A stretch of 64,000 nucleotides of DNA from assembly GCF_019039105.1 (NCBI RefSeq), contig NZ_JAHPIV010000003.1:74190-138189 (forward strand), in the 5' to 3' direction. The DNA comes from Desertibacillus haloalkaliphilus (GTDB lineage Bacteria > Bacillota > Bacilli > Bacillales > KJ1-10-99). Positions 36,230 to 47,499 of this stretch are shown piece by piece. Numbering within the stretch: position 1 is the first letter of the stretch; each line of letters starts with the position of its first letter. The notes under the pieces are model-generated. The model was given only the letters and a program-made list of their open reading frames with translations. It was not told where the DNA came from and did not search any database. The translations under genes and the position numbers were made by a program.

Positions 36230-36442
36230 ACCTGAGCGGGCACTTGCAAAAGGGGAAACGTCACAAAGTTCGTGGTCACCTAAAAAAGGGTAGAGAACGT
36301 GAGGGAGTTCCGCAAACAGTTGCTAAACTGTTTGCACCGACGGCGGTCGGTGTAGTGGAAGTGAAGCAGTGGCGTGGTAAGCCCGATCTTGGCTTACCAA
36401 AGACCACGAATTCACATCCACGTAACGGAACGCACTCACCCC
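36230..36442 (+). repeat. Dispersed structured repeat, copy A
   Basis: Begins gagcgggcac (36234-36243). Hairpin 1 caaacagtt/aactgtttg (36313-36334), hairpin 2 caccgac/gtcggtg (36335-36352), hairpin 3 ggtaagcc/ggcttacc (36376-36398) inside gcgtgg/ccacgt. An outer stem gtgag..cg / cg..ctcac joins 36299-36312 with 36426-36439. Base changes relative to copies B and C preserve the pairing. Lies between the thiolase and hbd genes. Confidence 0.8.
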
Positions 36443-36552
36443 CTCATCCAACAGCTATTTAACGGTAACTAACCAACTAATAACTATCAAACTATGACAA
36501 CGCTTACTAAATATATAAAGAAAATAAATGCGATGAGTGGAGGAATGAAACA

Positions 36553-37404
36553 ATGAATATTAAAACCGTAATGGTCATCGGAGCAGGACAAATGGGATCA
36601 GGTATCGCCCAAGTAAACGCCATGTCAGGCTATCAAGTCTACCTACACGACCTAAAAGACGAACTAGTAGAACGCGGTCTCAACACAATCACAAAAAACC
36701 TCGATCGCCAAGTGAAAAAAGAACGCATGACAGAAACAGAAAAAACAGACACCCTAGCACGCATCACACCATCAACAGACCTAAATAACGCAAAAAACGT
36801 AGACCTAGTGATTGAAGCTGCTATTGAAAACATGGAAATTAAATCAAAACTCTTTTCTGACCTCGACGAACTTGCACCCGAGCATGCCATTTTAGCAACG
36901 AACACATCTTCACTACCAATTACAGAAATTGCAGCAGCAACGAATCGTCCAGAAAAAGTCATCGGGATGCACTTTATGAACCCAGTACCAGTGATGAAAC
37001 TAGTCGAAGTTATCCGCGGCTTAGCAACCACTGATGAAGTTTATAACACGATTGAAGATATGTCTAAAAGCCTTAACAAAGTACCCGTTGAAGTCAATGA
37101 CTTCCCAGGATTTGTTTCAAACCGAATTCTTTTGCCAATGATTAACGAAGCGATTTATGCCGTATATGAAGGCGTTGCCAAGCCAGAGGCGATCGATGAA
37201 GTAATGAAACTCGGTATGAATCACCCAATGGGACCACTGACACTTGCTGATTTTATCGGTTTAGATACATGTCTCTACATTATGGAGACTTTACATGATG
37301 GTCTTGGTGACGATAAATACCGTCCATGTCCATTACTTCGTAAGTACGTAAAAGCAGGTTGGTTAGGAAAGAAATCAGGCCGCGGCTTCTATCAATATAG
37401 CTAA
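36553..37404 (+). CDS. 3-hydroxybutyryl-CoA dehydrogenase
   Basis: NAD-dependent oxidation of 3-hydroxyacyl-CoA to the 3-keto form. The 283-residue protein starts with the Rossmann motif [11 protein letters not shown] and has the catalytic region [15 protein letters not shown] (His) and [14 protein letters not shown], ending GRGFYQYS. MmgB/Hbd family. ATG preceded by GTGGAGGAA. The first ~90 codons are strongly biased to A- and C-ending codons (CTA, AAC, GAC, ATC, CGC) compared with the rest of the gene and its neighbours. Confidence 0.95.
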   Translation: MNIKTVMVIGAGQMGSGIAQVNAMSGYQVYLHDLKDELVERGLNTITKNLDRQVKKERMTETEKTDTLARITPSTDLNNAKNVDLVIEAAIENMEIKSKLFSDLDELAPEHAILATNTSSLPITEIAAATNRPEKVIGMHFMNPVPVMKLVEVIRGLATTDEVYNTIEDMSKSLNKVPVEVNDFPGFVSNRILLPMINEAIYAVYEGVAKPEAIDEVMKLGMNHPMGPLTLADFIGLDTCLYIMETLHDGLGDDKYRPCPLLRKYVKAGWLGKKSGRGFYQYS

Positions 37405-37440
37405 ACATCAAGAGACATCGAAAGGGTGGAGTGAGAGAGA

Positions 37441-38583
37441 ATGAATTTGACATTTACAGAAGAACAACAAATGATGCGTAAAATGGTTCGTGATTTTGCC
37501 GAAGAGCAAATTGCCCCACATATTGAAACAATGGAGGGAACCGACCAATTCCCAATTGAGATTGTCAAACAGATGGGGGAGCTTGGCTTGATGGGGATTC
37601 CGATAGCTGAAGAACACGGTGGCTCTGGAATGGATTTTACGTCGTATATTATTGCGATTAATGAGTTATCAAAGGTGAGTGCAACAATTGGTGTGATTTT
37701 ATCGGTGCACACATCCGTCGGGACCAATCCGATTCTATACTTTGGGAATGAAGAGCAAAAGAAAAAATATGTGACAAAGCTAGCGAGCGGTGAGTATTTA
37801 GGTGCGTTTGGGCTAACGGAACCAGGCGCTGGATCAGATGCTGCTAGCTTGCGGACAACAGCTGTTAAACAAGGTGACCATTACATTTTAAATGGTTCAA
37901 AGATCTTTATTACTAACGCTGAAGTTGCTGATACGTATATTGTCTTTGCAGTCACTGACGCTGAAGCGGGTTCACGAGGAATTTCTGCATTTATCGTTGA
38001 GAAGGACACTCCTGGCTTTACGGTCGGAAAAAAAGAGAAAAAGATGGGCTTACATGGTTCAAATACGAATGAGCTCATTTTCGATCAAGCCAAAGTGCCT
38101 CAAGAGAACTTACTTGGTAATGAAGGCGAAGGGTTTAAAATTGCGATGGCTAACCTTGATGTTGGACGCATCGGCATCGCTGCACAAGCATTAGGGATTG
38201 CTGAAGCGGCACTTGAGGCTGCAACCAATTATGCAAAAGAGCGCAAACAGTTTGGTAAACCAATCGGTGCTCAGCAAGGATTAGGATTTAAACTTGCTGA
38301 TATGGCGACAAAGGTTGAGGCGGCTAGGTTGCTTGTTTACCGAGCTGCAAACTTGCGTGAACAAGGTAAGCCGTGTGGTCAAGAGGCATCAATGGCTAAG
38401 TTGTTTGCGTCACGCACCGCGGTTGAAGTGGCGATTGAAGCCGTCCAAGTATACGGTGGCTACGGCTACACAAAAGAATACCCAGTGGAACGCTATTTCC
38501 GAGATGCGAAAATCACTGAAATCTATGAAGGCACAAGTGAGATTCAGAGAATTGTCATTAACAAACGCTTGCTAGCCGATTAA
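37441..38583 (+). CDS. Acyl-CoA dehydrogenase, first copy
   Basis: FAD enzyme introducing the 2,3-double bond in acyl-CoA. The 380-residue product has AFGLTEPGAGSDAA (FAD-binding), the KIFITNAEVAD block, QTFG-type [13 protein letters not shown] and the catalytic glutamate in IYEGTSEIQR. Short-chain/branched-chain family (AcdA/MmgC-like). Follows hbd by 36 bp. Electron acceptors (etfAB) are not encoded in this window. Confidence 0.95.
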   Translation: MNLTFTEEQQMMRKMVRDFAEEQIAPHIETMEGTDQFPIEIVKQMGELGLMGIPIAEEHGGSGMDFTSYIIAINELSKVSATIGVILSVHTSVGTNPILYFGNEEQKKKYVTKLASGEYLGAFGLTEPGAGSDAASLRTTAVKQGDHYILNGSKIFITNAEVADTYIVFAVTDAEAGSRGISAFIVEKDTPGFTVGKKEKKMGLHGSNTNELIFDQAKVPQENLLGNEGEGFKIAMANLDVGRIGIAAQALGIAEAALEAATNYAKERKQFGKPIGAQQGLGFKLADMATKVEAARLLVYRAANLREQGKPCGQEASMAKLFASRTAVEVAIEAVQVYGGYGYTKEYPVERYFRDAKITEIYEGTSEIQRIVINKRLLAD

Positions 38584-38729
38584 TCGTAAGCCCAGTCCAC
38601 AGCTAAGCTAATGTCTGTCAATTGAAGCTTCACCCTTGTTCATAGTCTATACACGACCTGATTCTTGATTCTAAAACGATTTCTAAAGGAAATGAAATAA
38701 ATAATAAAAAAGAGTGGGAGAGATGAGCA

Positions 38730-39872
38730 ATGAATTTTAATTTAACCGAAGAACAAGAAATGATAAGAAAAATGGTCCGGGACTTTGCTAAAAATGAAGT
38801 TGAACCAACAGCAGAAGCACGAGATGAAGAAGAGCGCTTTGATCGACAAATCTTTGATCAAATGGCGGAACTCGGTTTAACGGGGATTCCGTGGCCGGAA
38901 GAGTATGGTGGAATTGGTGCAGACTATGTTAGCTATGTGATTGCAGTTGAAGAATTATCACGCGTTTGTGCATCAACGGGGGTAACGTTATCGGCACACC
39001 TTTCACTTGCGAGCTGGCCGATCTTTAAATATGGTACTGAAGAGCAAAAACACAAGTTTTTACGTCCATTAGCAGAAGGGAAGAAAATCGGTGCGTATGG
39101 CTTAACAGAGCCAGGCTCAGGTTCTGATGCAGCTGCAATGAAAACGACGGCTAAACTTGATGGAGATTCTTATGTTTTGAATGGATCCAAGATCTTTATT
39201 ACCAACGGTGGGATTGCTGATATTTATGTTGTCTTTGCAGTCACTGACCCAGAGGCGCGCCATAAAGGTGTAAGTGCCTTTATCGTTGAAGCAGATACAC
39301 CTGGATTTTCTGTTGGTAAAAAAGAAAAGAAACTAGGAATTCGTTCATCTCCAACAACTGAAATCATTATGGAAGATTGCCGCGTTCCTGTTGGAAATCG
39401 TCTTGGTGAAGAAGGGGACGGCTTTAAAGTAGCAATGACAACACTTGATGGTGGTCGTAATGGAATTGCAGCTCAGGCGCTTGGAATTGCACAAGGAGCT
39501 CTTGATGCCTCGATTGACTATGCAAAAGAACGTAAGCAATTTGGTAAGCCCATCGGTGCAAACCAAGGGATCGGCTTTAAATTAGCGGATATGGCAACAA
39601 AGATTGAAGCCTCTCGCTTATTAACGTACCAAGCCGCTTGGAATGAAAGCCAAGGTGTACCATACGGCAAGGAGTCTGCAATGTCAAAACTATTTGCTGG
39701 TGACACAGCAATGGAAGTGACGACAGAAGCTGTGCAAGTCTTTGGTGGTTATGGTTATACGAAGGACTACCCAGTTGAGCGTTATATGCGTGATGCAAAA
39801 ATCACTCAAATCTATGAAGGAACAAACGAAATTCAACGCCTTGTTATCTCCAAGATGCTTTTAGCTGACTAG
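38730..39872 (+). CDS. Acyl-CoA dehydrogenase, second copy
   Basis: Paralogue of the preceding gene with the same length (380) and motifs: [38 protein letters not shown] and catalytic [10 protein letters not shown]. The two differ over much of their surface, suggesting different chain-length or branch preference (for example butyryl- versus isobutyryl- or 2-methylbutyryl-CoA); which is which cannot be read from sequence. ATG 20 bases after GTGGGAGAG. Confidence 0.94.
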   Translation: MNFNLTEEQEMIRKMVRDFAKNEVEPTAEARDEEERFDRQIFDQMAELGLTGIPWPEEYGGIGADYVSYVIAVEELSRVCASTGVTLSAHLSLASWPIFKYGTEEQKHKFLRPLAEGKKIGAYGLTEPGSGSDAAAMKTTAKLDGDSYVLNGSKIFITNGGIADIYVVFAVTDPEARHKGVSAFIVEADTPGFSVGKKEKKLGIRSSPTTEIIMEDCRVPVGNRLGEEGDGFKVAMTTLDGGRNGIAAQALGIAQGALDASIDYAKERKQFGKPIGANQGIGFKLADMATKIEASRLLTYQAAWNESQGVPYGKESAMSKLFAGDTAMEVTTEAVQVFGGYGYTKDYPVERYMRDAKITQIYEGTNEIQRLVISKMLLAD

Positions 39873-39886
39873 GAAAGTAGTTTATA

Positions 39887-39950
39887 ATAGTTGCTAGTGC
39901 CAAGGGGCCCTTTCGTCCATCTGGTTGACGGGGTCTCACGTAGCGACTAT
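39887..39950. repeat. Hairpin between the second acyl-CoA dehydrogenase and the TetR gene
   Basis: ATAGTTGCTAGTG (39887-39899) pairs with CACGTAGCGACTAT (39937-39950) with one bulge. Inside, ccc/ggg and cgtc/gacg can stack. No T run, so not a standard terminator. Confidence 0.5.
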
Positions 39951-39979
39951 AAAACTTAATGGGAGAGAGGTATTCTCTG

Positions 39980-40618
39980 TTGAAGAAAAAGAAAGTACCT
40001 TCGATGGTAAAAGATCAGCAATTAATTAAAAAACGACGTGAACAGATGATTAAAGGTGCAGTGACCCTGTTTAAGCAAAAAGGCTTTCACCGTACGACAA
40101 CACGAGAAATTGCCAAAGAGTCAGGTTTTAGCATCGGAACGTTGTATGAATATATAGGTTCAAAAGAAGATGTGTTGTACTTAGTCTGTGATTCGATCTA
40201 TGAGCAAGTGCGCGATCGTCTTCAGCAATATTTACAAACAACAGAACAGGCAGGCATGGATCGCTTAAAACTAGCGATTGCGTCTTTCTTTAAAGTCGTA
40301 GATGAAATGCAAGATGAGGTACTAGTCATGTACCAGGAAGCAAAGTCATTACCGAAGGAAGCGCTTCCGTATGTGCTTGAAAAAGATATTGAAATGACAG
40401 AAATGATGGAACAGATCATTAATGACTGTGTCGAGCAAGGCCTTCTCGAATTGTCTGCGCAAGAGGTGAAGCTTGTTGCTAACAATATCATTATCCAAGG
40501 CCATATGTGGACATTCCGTCGCTGGATTTTACAAAAATTATATACAATCGAAGAGTATACCGAACTTCAGATTGAGCAGCTATTACAAGGGATCGACATG
40601 GATAAGAGTAAAAGCTAG
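39980..40618 (+). CDS. TetR/AcrR-family regulator of acyl-CoA metabolism
   Basis: A 212-residue repressor-type protein. The N-terminal HTH (about residues 25-55: GAVTLFKQKGFHRTTTREIAKESG, SIGTLYEYIGSKEDV) is TetR-like; the C-terminal helical domain may bind an acyl-CoA. TTG 39980 with AGAGAGG 9 bases upstream is preferred over ATG 39959, which overlaps it; ATG 40004 is an alternative. Location between acyl-CoA dehydrogenase and mutase genes suggests local control similar to FadR of B. subtilis. Confidence 0.85.
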   Translation: MKKKKVPSMVKDQQLIKKRREQMIKGAVTLFKQKGFHRTTTREIAKESGFSIGTLYEYIGSKEDVLYLVCDSIYEQVRDRLQQYLQTTEQAGMDRLKLAIASFFKVVDEMQDEVLVMYQEAKSLPKEALPYVLEKDIEMTEMMEQIINDCVEQGLLELSAQEVKLVANNIIIQGHMWTFRRWILQKLYTIEEYTELQIEQLLQGIDMDKSKS

Positions 40619-40669
40619 ATTCGATAAATAGCCCACATATCTAGTGGGAATTTCAGGAGGAGGAATAAG

Positions 40670-43600
40670 ATGGAAACGGTTGAGATTTATCGTCCGAAAA
40701 ATCACGTTCGTTTTGTAACCGCTTCAAGTTTATTTGATGGTCATGATGCTTCGATTAATATTATGAGACGGATCATTCAAGCGAGTGGAGCAGAGGTAAT
40801 CCACTTAGGCCATAACCGCTCAGTTGAAGACATCGTCAATGCTGCGATTCAAGAGGATGTTCAAGGAATCGCAATCTCATCCTATCAAGGCGGGCATGTT
40901 GAGTTTTTCAAATATTGCTACGACCTTTTACAAGAAAGAGGTGCAGGTCACATCCGTATATACGGCGGTGGCGGTGGAGTTATTATTCCCGCGGAAATAA
41001 AAGAACTGCATGACTATGGGGTTGCCCGAATTTTTTCTCCTGAAGATGGACGAAAGAACGGTCTGCAAGGGATGATCAACCGAATGATTGAGGAGTGCGA
41101 TTATCCAACGGTGAAGGATTTATCCAATGAGGTTGATGAGCTTAAAAATAGAAACGTTCGTGCGGTAGCTCGTTTTATTACACTAGCTGAGCAGCAAGCA
41201 CAATCGGCTAAAGAAACAGCGGCAACACTTGAAGAAACGCTTGATCAATTAAAAGGGATGACAACCGATGTACCGGTTCTTGGGATTACTGGAACGGGTG
41301 GTGCCGGAAAAAGTTCGTTAACGGATGAGCTTGTACGTCGTTTCTTAAATGAATTTGAGGATAAGACGGTAGCGATCCTTTCGATTGACCCGACGAAACA
41401 AAAAACCGGTGGGGCGTTATTAGGGGACCGTATCCGCATGAACTCAATTAATACACCACGTGTGTTTATGCGTAGTTTAGCGACACGTGGATCACGTACA
41501 GAAGTATCGGAAAGTATTAAAGATGCGATTGAAGTGGCAAAAGCGGCTGGTTATGACTTAATCATTGTTGAAACGAGCGGGATTGGCCAAGGCGACGCAC
41601 AAATTACTGAAGTTTCTGATGTTTCGATGTATGTGATGACAAGCGAATTCGGGGCCCCGTCACAGCTTGAAAAGATCGACATGATCGACTTTGCTGATTT
41701 AATTGCAATCAATAAATTTGAGCGTAAAGGCTCAGAAGATGCTCTCCGTGATGTTCGCAAGCAGTATCAACGCAGCCGCAACTTGTTCCATACAGATCCG
41801 AATGAAATGCCTGTTTATGGAACGATTGCGAGTCAGTTCAATGACTTAGGCACGAATACATTGTTTGCAGCCCTTGTCAAAACGATTAATGAAAAATGTG
41901 GGACTGATTGGGAGACGAATCTTGAGACAACGAAAGATGTTGTCAAGAAGAACATGATCATTCCACCGGAACAAACACAATATTTACGTGACATTGTGCA
42001 AACCGTACGTAATTATAAAAAATTCACGGATGAACAAGTGACGATCGCTCGAAAGATTTATCAAGTTACAGGCACGATTGCCGCGCTAAAAGAGACGGAC
42101 AATGCCGATGAATCTGTAGTTGAGCAACTTGAAAGCGTGAAAGCTCATTACGAAACAAAACTCCATCCTGAAGCAAAAGCAATCCTTGATAATTGGGATA
42201 CGTTAAAAGAGCAGTATGCAGGCGATACATTTGTAACAAAAATTCGTGACAAAGAGATTGTTACAGAATTGACGACGGAAAGCCTATCAGGGTTAAAGGT
42301 GCCGAAAGTCGCTTTACCGAAGTTTGAGGATTGGGGCGAGATTTTAAGATGGTCGATGGCTGAAAATGTTCCAGGTTCATTCCCATATACAGCTGGTGTA
42401 TTCCCGTTCAAGCGTAAAGGGGAAGATCCGAAGCGTCAGTTTGCTGGAGAAGGAACACCAGAGCGAACGAATCGCCGTTTCCACTATTTATCGAAGGATG
42501 ATGATGCAAAGCGTTTAAGTACAGCCTTTGATTCTGTAACACTTTATGGTGAAGACCCAGATTACCGCCCTGACATTTACGGAAAAGTCGGTGAGAGTGG
42601 TGTCAGCATTTGTACGTTAGATGACATGAAAAAGCTTTATGCAGGCTTTGATCTTTGTGCACCGTCAACATCGGTATCGATGACGATCAATGGCCCAGCC
42701 CCAATTATTTTAGCGATGTTTATGAACACGGCAATTGATCAGCAAATCGATATGTTTGAACGTGAACAAGGTCGTCGCGCTACGGACGAAGAGAAGGCTG
42801 ATATTAAAGCAAAGACGTTATCAACGGTTCGTGGTACCGTTCAGGCTGATATTTTAAAAGAAGACCAAGGACAAAACACGTGCATTTTCTCAACGGAATT
42901 TGCGTTACGTCTCATGGGTGATATTCAGCAGTACTTTATTGATAACGAAGTCCGTAACTACTATTCGGTTTCGATCTCAGGCTATCATATCGCTGAAGCT
43001 GGAGCGAACCCGATCAGTCAGCTCGCGTTTACGCTTGCGAATGGTTTTACGTACGTAGAGTACTATTTAAGTCGTGGTATGGACATTAACGATTTTGCAC
43101 CGAACTTATCGTTCTTCTTTAGTAATGGACTTGACCCAGAATACTCGGTACTAGGACGTGTGGCACGTCGCATTTGGGCTACGGTGATGAAAAACAAGTA
43201 CAATGCCAATTCGCGTAGTCAGAAGCTAAAGTACCATATCCAAACGTCTGGACGTTCCTTGCACGCTCAAGAGATGGACTTTAATGATATTCGTACGACA
43301 CTTCAAGCGTTAATGGCGATTTATGATAACTGTAACTCTTTGCACACGAACGCTTATGATGAAGCCGTGACAACACCAACGGAAGAATCAGTTCGTCGCG
43401 CGATGGCGATTCAAATGATTATTACAAAAGAGTTAGGGCTAGCGAAAAATGAAAACTCACTACAAGGCTCATTTGTTATTGAAGAGCTAACAGACTTAGT
43501 TGAAGAGGCTGTGCTTCAAGAGCTTGAGCGCATGAATGACCGTGGTGGCGTATTAGGGGCAATGGAAACGCAATACCAGCGCGGAAAAATTCAAGAAGAA

Positions 43601-43933
43601 TCGATGTATTATGAAATGAAGAAGCATAGTGGTGAGCTACCGATTATCGGTGTGAACACGTACGAAAATCCAAACCCTCCATCTGAGGAAGAGTTTGAGA
43701 TGGAACTTGCCCGTGCTTCGAAGGAAGAAAAAGAGCAGCAAATTGCGAATCTGCGTGCTTTCCAAGAGCGTCACAAGGAAGAAGCGCCAGAAGCATTAAA
43801 GCGCCTGCAAGAAGCTGCTGTAAGCGGCGGAAACATCTTCGAGGAGCTTATGGATGCGGTCCGAGTCGCAAGTCTTGGCCAAATCACAACAGCCCTTTAC
43901 CGTGTTGGCGGTCAATATCGTCGTAACATGTAA
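40670..43933 (+). CDS. icmF: Fused isobutyryl-CoA mutase IcmF
   Basis: B12-dependent mutase interconverting isobutyryl-CoA and n-butyryl-CoA, with built-in G-protein chaperone. The 1087 residues run: N-terminal cobalamin domain with [12 protein letters not shown], MeaI-like GTPase with P-loop GTGGAGKSS (~residues 205-215) and NKFERKG, then the mutase barrel. The substrate segment [15 protein letters not shown] has phenylalanine where methylmalonyl-CoA mutases have tyrosine, favouring ICM over MCM activity; the same fusion also isomerises pivalyl- or isovaleryl-CoA in some species. ATG preceded by AGGAGGAGG. Ends the acyl-CoA cluster. Confidence 0.94.
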   Translation: METVEIYRPKNHVRFVTASSLFDGHDASINIMRRIIQASGAEVIHLGHNRSVEDIVNAAIQEDVQGIAISSYQGGHVEFFKYCYDLLQERGAGHIRIYGGGGGVIIPAEIKELHDYGVARIFSPEDGRKNGLQGMINRMIEECDYPTVKDLSNEVDELKNRNVRAVARFITLAEQQAQSAKETAATLEETLDQLKGMTTDVPVLGITGTGGAGKSSLTDELVRRFLNEFEDKTVAILSIDPTKQKTGGALLGDRIRMNSINTPRVFMRSLATRGSRTEVSESIKDAIEVAKAAGYDLIIVETSGIGQGDAQITEVSDVSMYVMTSEFGAPSQLEKIDMIDFADLIAINKFERKGSEDALRDVRKQYQRSRNLFHTDPNEMPVYGTIASQFNDLGTNTLFAALVKTINEKCGTDWETNLETTKDVVKKNMIIPPEQTQYLRDIVQTVRNYKKFTDEQVTIARKIYQVTGTIAALKETDNADESVVEQLESVKAHYETKLHPEAKAILDNWDTLKEQYAGDTFVTKIRDKEIVTELTTESLSGLKVPKVALPKFEDWGEILRWSMAENVPGSFPYTAGVFPFKRKGEDPKRQFAGEGTPERTNRRFHYLSKDDDAKRLSTAFDSVTLYGEDPDYRPDIYGKVGESGVSICTLDDMKKLYAGFDLCAPSTSVSMTINGPAPIILAMFMNTAIDQQIDMFEREQGRRATDEEKADIKAKTLSTVRGTVQADILKEDQGQNTCIFSTEFALRLMGDIQQYFIDNEVRNYYSVSISGYHIAEAGANPISQLAFTLANGFTYVEYYLSRGMDINDFAPNLSFFFSNGLDPEYSVLGRVARRIWATVMKNKYNANSRSQKLKYHIQTSGRSLHAQEMDFNDIRTTLQALMAIYDNCNSLHTNAYDEAVTTPTEESVRRAMAIQMIITKELGLAKNENSLQGSFVIEELTDLVEEAVLQELERMNDRGGVLGAMETQYQRGKIQEESMYYEMKKHSGELPIIGVNTYENPNPPSEEEFEMELARASKEEKEQQIANLRAFQERHKEEAPEALKRLQEAAVSGGNIFEELMDAVRVASLGQITTALYRVGGQYRRNM

Positions 43934-43973
43934 CGTAGGAAAGCTAGGGTTGGGCTAAAACTAGTTAAACTAG

Positions 43974-44017
43974 GCTGGGACAAAAGGTGAAAACCAACCT
44001 TTTGTCCCAGCTTCTTT
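43974..44017 (+). terminator. icmF terminator
   Basis: Arms gctgggacaaaaggt and accttttgtcccagc followed by ttctttt. Confidence 0.9.
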
Positions 44018-44364
44018 TGCTGTGGCATGTAGGAGAGGGTGGATCTAAGTGTCTACCTTGGTGTGTGAGGGACGAAAAAAGGGCCTGAGTGTCCGCAAGA
44101 GAGTAGGAGCGGACTGAGGATCCCTTATTGTGTGTAAAAAGACTGAAACGAGCGATGAAACGGACCGAGGATGCGCTATTGCCCTAAAATCGGGTCAAAA
44201 TGGAGAAGAAAAGGGGAAATAGGGAACCTGGTGTCCGCAAGCAAGTAGGACTATGCGTAAATCGGCGGAATAAGGTCCTGAGGGTCCGTAGTAGTAGTCT
44301 AATTAAAGAACTGCGAACAAACCGCTGAACCAACACTCAAGAAGAGGTACACCCATTTAACGGT
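44018..44364. repeat. Degenerate intergenic repeats
   Basis: No gene. The 20-base block GTGTCCGCAAGnnAGTAGGA occurs at 44089-44108 and 44231-44250. Variants of ctgaggGTCCG occur at 44084-44095 and 44279-44290, and again at 47709-47720. Related ggac-gaggat strings occur at 44111-44121 and 44162-44172. Confidence 0.6.
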
Positions 44365-44515
44365 CATGCATGGCCTCCAAAAAGGAGGAACCAAACAAAC
44401 GCAGAGGGAGACGGAAGTCGACGAAGTGGTTAGATGGAGAGAACGTGGAAAGCCTGACTTTGGCTTTCCAAAGAGCTCGGAATCGCACCCACGTTAGGGA
44501 TCGCCCTCTAATCTA
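44365..44515 (+). repeat. Dispersed structured repeat, copy D (diverged)
   Basis: Hairpin 3 is fully kept as ggaaagcc/ggctttcc (44447-44469) inside aacgtgg/ccacgtt (44442-44495), and an outer stem agaggg/ccctct pairs 44403-44408 with 44504-44509. Compared with copy A (ggtaagcc/ggcttacc) and C (ggcaagcc/ggcttgtc) the stem changes are compensatory. Hairpin 1 is not recognisable. Confidence 0.65.
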
Positions 44516-44683
44516 CATAAGTTCGAAGAGTATTAGAAATGCATCCGAAAATAAAATCAGGAATTTATTTACTCGTTGCTAGCATAATCGCTAAAAATAT
44601 GTTTATAATGAAAAGTATGATTTTTGTAGCTACAACTGGAAACTAATACATAGATGAACTTTATTGAAAGGAAGTGCTTTTCG

Positions 44684-45157
44684 TTGAGTATGAAAACATT
44701 CAGTAAAGAAGAGATTGAAGAAATGTCAATGATTGAAGTCGCTTATGAAGTAATGAAAGAAGATCAAAAGGCGTTTGTATTCAATGACCTTATTAAACGC
44801 ATCGCCGAAGAGAAAGACGTTTCAATTGAAGAGGTCAACGAGCGCATTTCTCATTTATATACTGAACTTAACACAGACGGCCGTTTTGTTATGGCTGGCG
44901 AAAACACATGGGGCTTAAAAAACTGGTACGCGCTTGAGCAAATCGAAGAGGAGCTTAACACACCAGCAAAGCCTCGTAAGAAACCGAAGAAAAAGCGTAA
45001 AGAAGAGGATGTTGTCGAAGAAGGTTTCGATGATGAATTAGAAGATGAATTTGAAGATCTAGAAGATGAGTTGGATCAGCTCTCACATGCTGAAGATAAC
45101 GATGAGGAATTTGAAGGCAGCGATCTTGAAGAAGATGACGATGAATTAGACAAGTAA
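44684..45157 (+). CDS. rpoE: RNA polymerase delta subunit RpoE
   Basis: Auxiliary subunit that recycles RNA polymerase and lowers open-complex stability. The 157-residue protein has the folded N-terminal domain (EMSMIEVAYEVM ... FVMAGENTWGLKNWY, about residues 10-85), a lysine-rich linker (KPRKKPKKKRK) and an intrinsically disordered Asp/Glu tail of about 50 residues. TTG 44684 after GAAAGGAAG is preferred; ATG 44690 is possible. pyrG follows, as in B. subtilis. Confidence 0.93.
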   Translation: MSMKTFSKEEIEEMSMIEVAYEVMKEDQKAFVFNDLIKRIAEEKDVSIEEVNERISHLYTELNTDGRFVMAGENTWGLKNWYALEQIEEELNTPAKPRKKPKKKRKEEDVVEEGFDDELEDEFEDLEDELDQLSHAEDNDEEFEGSDLEEDDDELDK

Positions 45158-45181
45158 TATAACAAAATAATCACCGCTAGC

Positions 45182-45221
45182 TTGACTTTTAGATTTGAAC
45201 TAGGTACAATCAATTTCGGGC
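45182..45221 (+). promoter_or_regulatory. pyrG: pyrG promoter with GGGC initiation site
   Basis: TTGACT (45182-45187) and TACAAT (45205-45210) with a 17-bp spacer. The predicted start falls on GGG followed by C (45218-45221), the initiation sequence at which B. subtilis pyrG transcripts gain extra G residues when CTP is low. Confidence 0.8.
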
Positions 45222-45274
45222 TTTTAGAATCTAATTATAAATAATATTCGTTTTAGAAATGATATGTATCGTTC

Positions 45275-45328
45275 AAAGCAAAAGTGTGCCCCCAATGTAT
45301 GGGAGTGGTCTCACTTTTGCTTTTTTTA
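45275..45328 (+). terminator. pyrG leader attenuator
   Basis: A 12-bp perfect stem (45275-45286 with 45312-45323) with T run, about 57-110 nt after the predicted start and 200 nt before pyrG. The 5' side carries CCCCC (45289-45293), a target for a reiterated poly-G 5' end. It could also simply terminate rpoE transcripts. Confidence 0.75.
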
Positions 45329-45501
45329 TTTGATATGGAACGATCTTATCTGGCACTCGTTCTTTTCATTGACCAATAAAAACTAGCTCTAACAGCGAGT
45401 AAAGAGGGTATACTAATCGCGATGATTTCGTAGGTGTGCTCGGGTTTTTACGTGCAGATGAAAAGGAATAAAGATAAACAAATATATGTAAACAAAGTTA
45501 A

Positions 45502-47127
<1,626 letters not shown>

Positions 47128-47138
47128 AGAAGAGTAGT

Positions 47139-47175
47139 GCCCACTATGGAATAAACTCATAGTGGGCTTTTTTGT
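47139..47175 (+). terminator. pyrG terminator
   Basis: Perfect 10-bp arms gcccactatg/catagtgggc followed by tttttt. Confidence 0.92.
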
Positions 47176-47229
47176 GTCGTATAGGTGTGTGCCGTGCAAG
47201 AAGGAGCATTAGTTTTTACAAATGTTAAA

Positions 47230-47274
47230 AACGCTCAAAGCTGAAAGGGAACGAGCTTTGAGCGTTGCTTTTTA
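47230..47274. terminator. Bidirectional terminator
   Basis: A 13-bp perfect stem (47230-47242 with 47254-47266); T-rich in both directions. It directly follows the small leftward ORF. Confidence 0.85.
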
Positions 47275-47448
47275 TATATTTATTAAAAAGGCTGATAAAC
47301 AAATAAGAAATCCAACGATATAAAAATAACCTAGCGATATAGCTGAAAAAGTTAGGGAGAGGTCGGAACTACGACCGAAAATAAGTCTGGATGCAAAGAA
47401 AACAACTATGCCTGCTAAGGTTAGATTAAACGTACGTAAAAACATCAT
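47272..47448 (-). CDS. Small two-helix membrane protein, unknown
   Basis: A 58-residue frame beginning MMFLRTFNLTLAGIVVFF and ending FLICLSAFLINI, with two predicted membrane helices joined by a short polar loop (GRSSD). AAGGGG lies 3-6 bases before the double ATG, and a strong terminator sits at its stop codon. I do not recognise the family. It is too short for confidence from coding statistics alone; a chance hydrophobic frame remains possible. Confidence 0.5.
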   Translation of the reverse strand: MMFLRTFNLTLAGIVVFFASRLIFGRSSDLSLTFSAISLGYFYIVGFLICLSAFLINI

Positions 47449-47499
47449 ATTCCCCTTGTTTCAATCGAATCTTATGGAGGTGGGTAGGTGATCGACATC

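Noticed and set aside
36244-36462. 72-codon frame between thiolase and hbd
   Set aside because: It lies within repeat copy A; composition reflects the hairpins.
40670-43933. Separate methylmalonyl-CoA mutase small/large subunits
   Set aside because: The reading frame is continuous through cobalamin, GTPase and mutase domains, and the substrate loop has the ICM-type phenylalanine.
44370-44582. 70-codon frame before rpoE
   Set aside because: It lies in diverged repeat copy D without ribosome site or known family.
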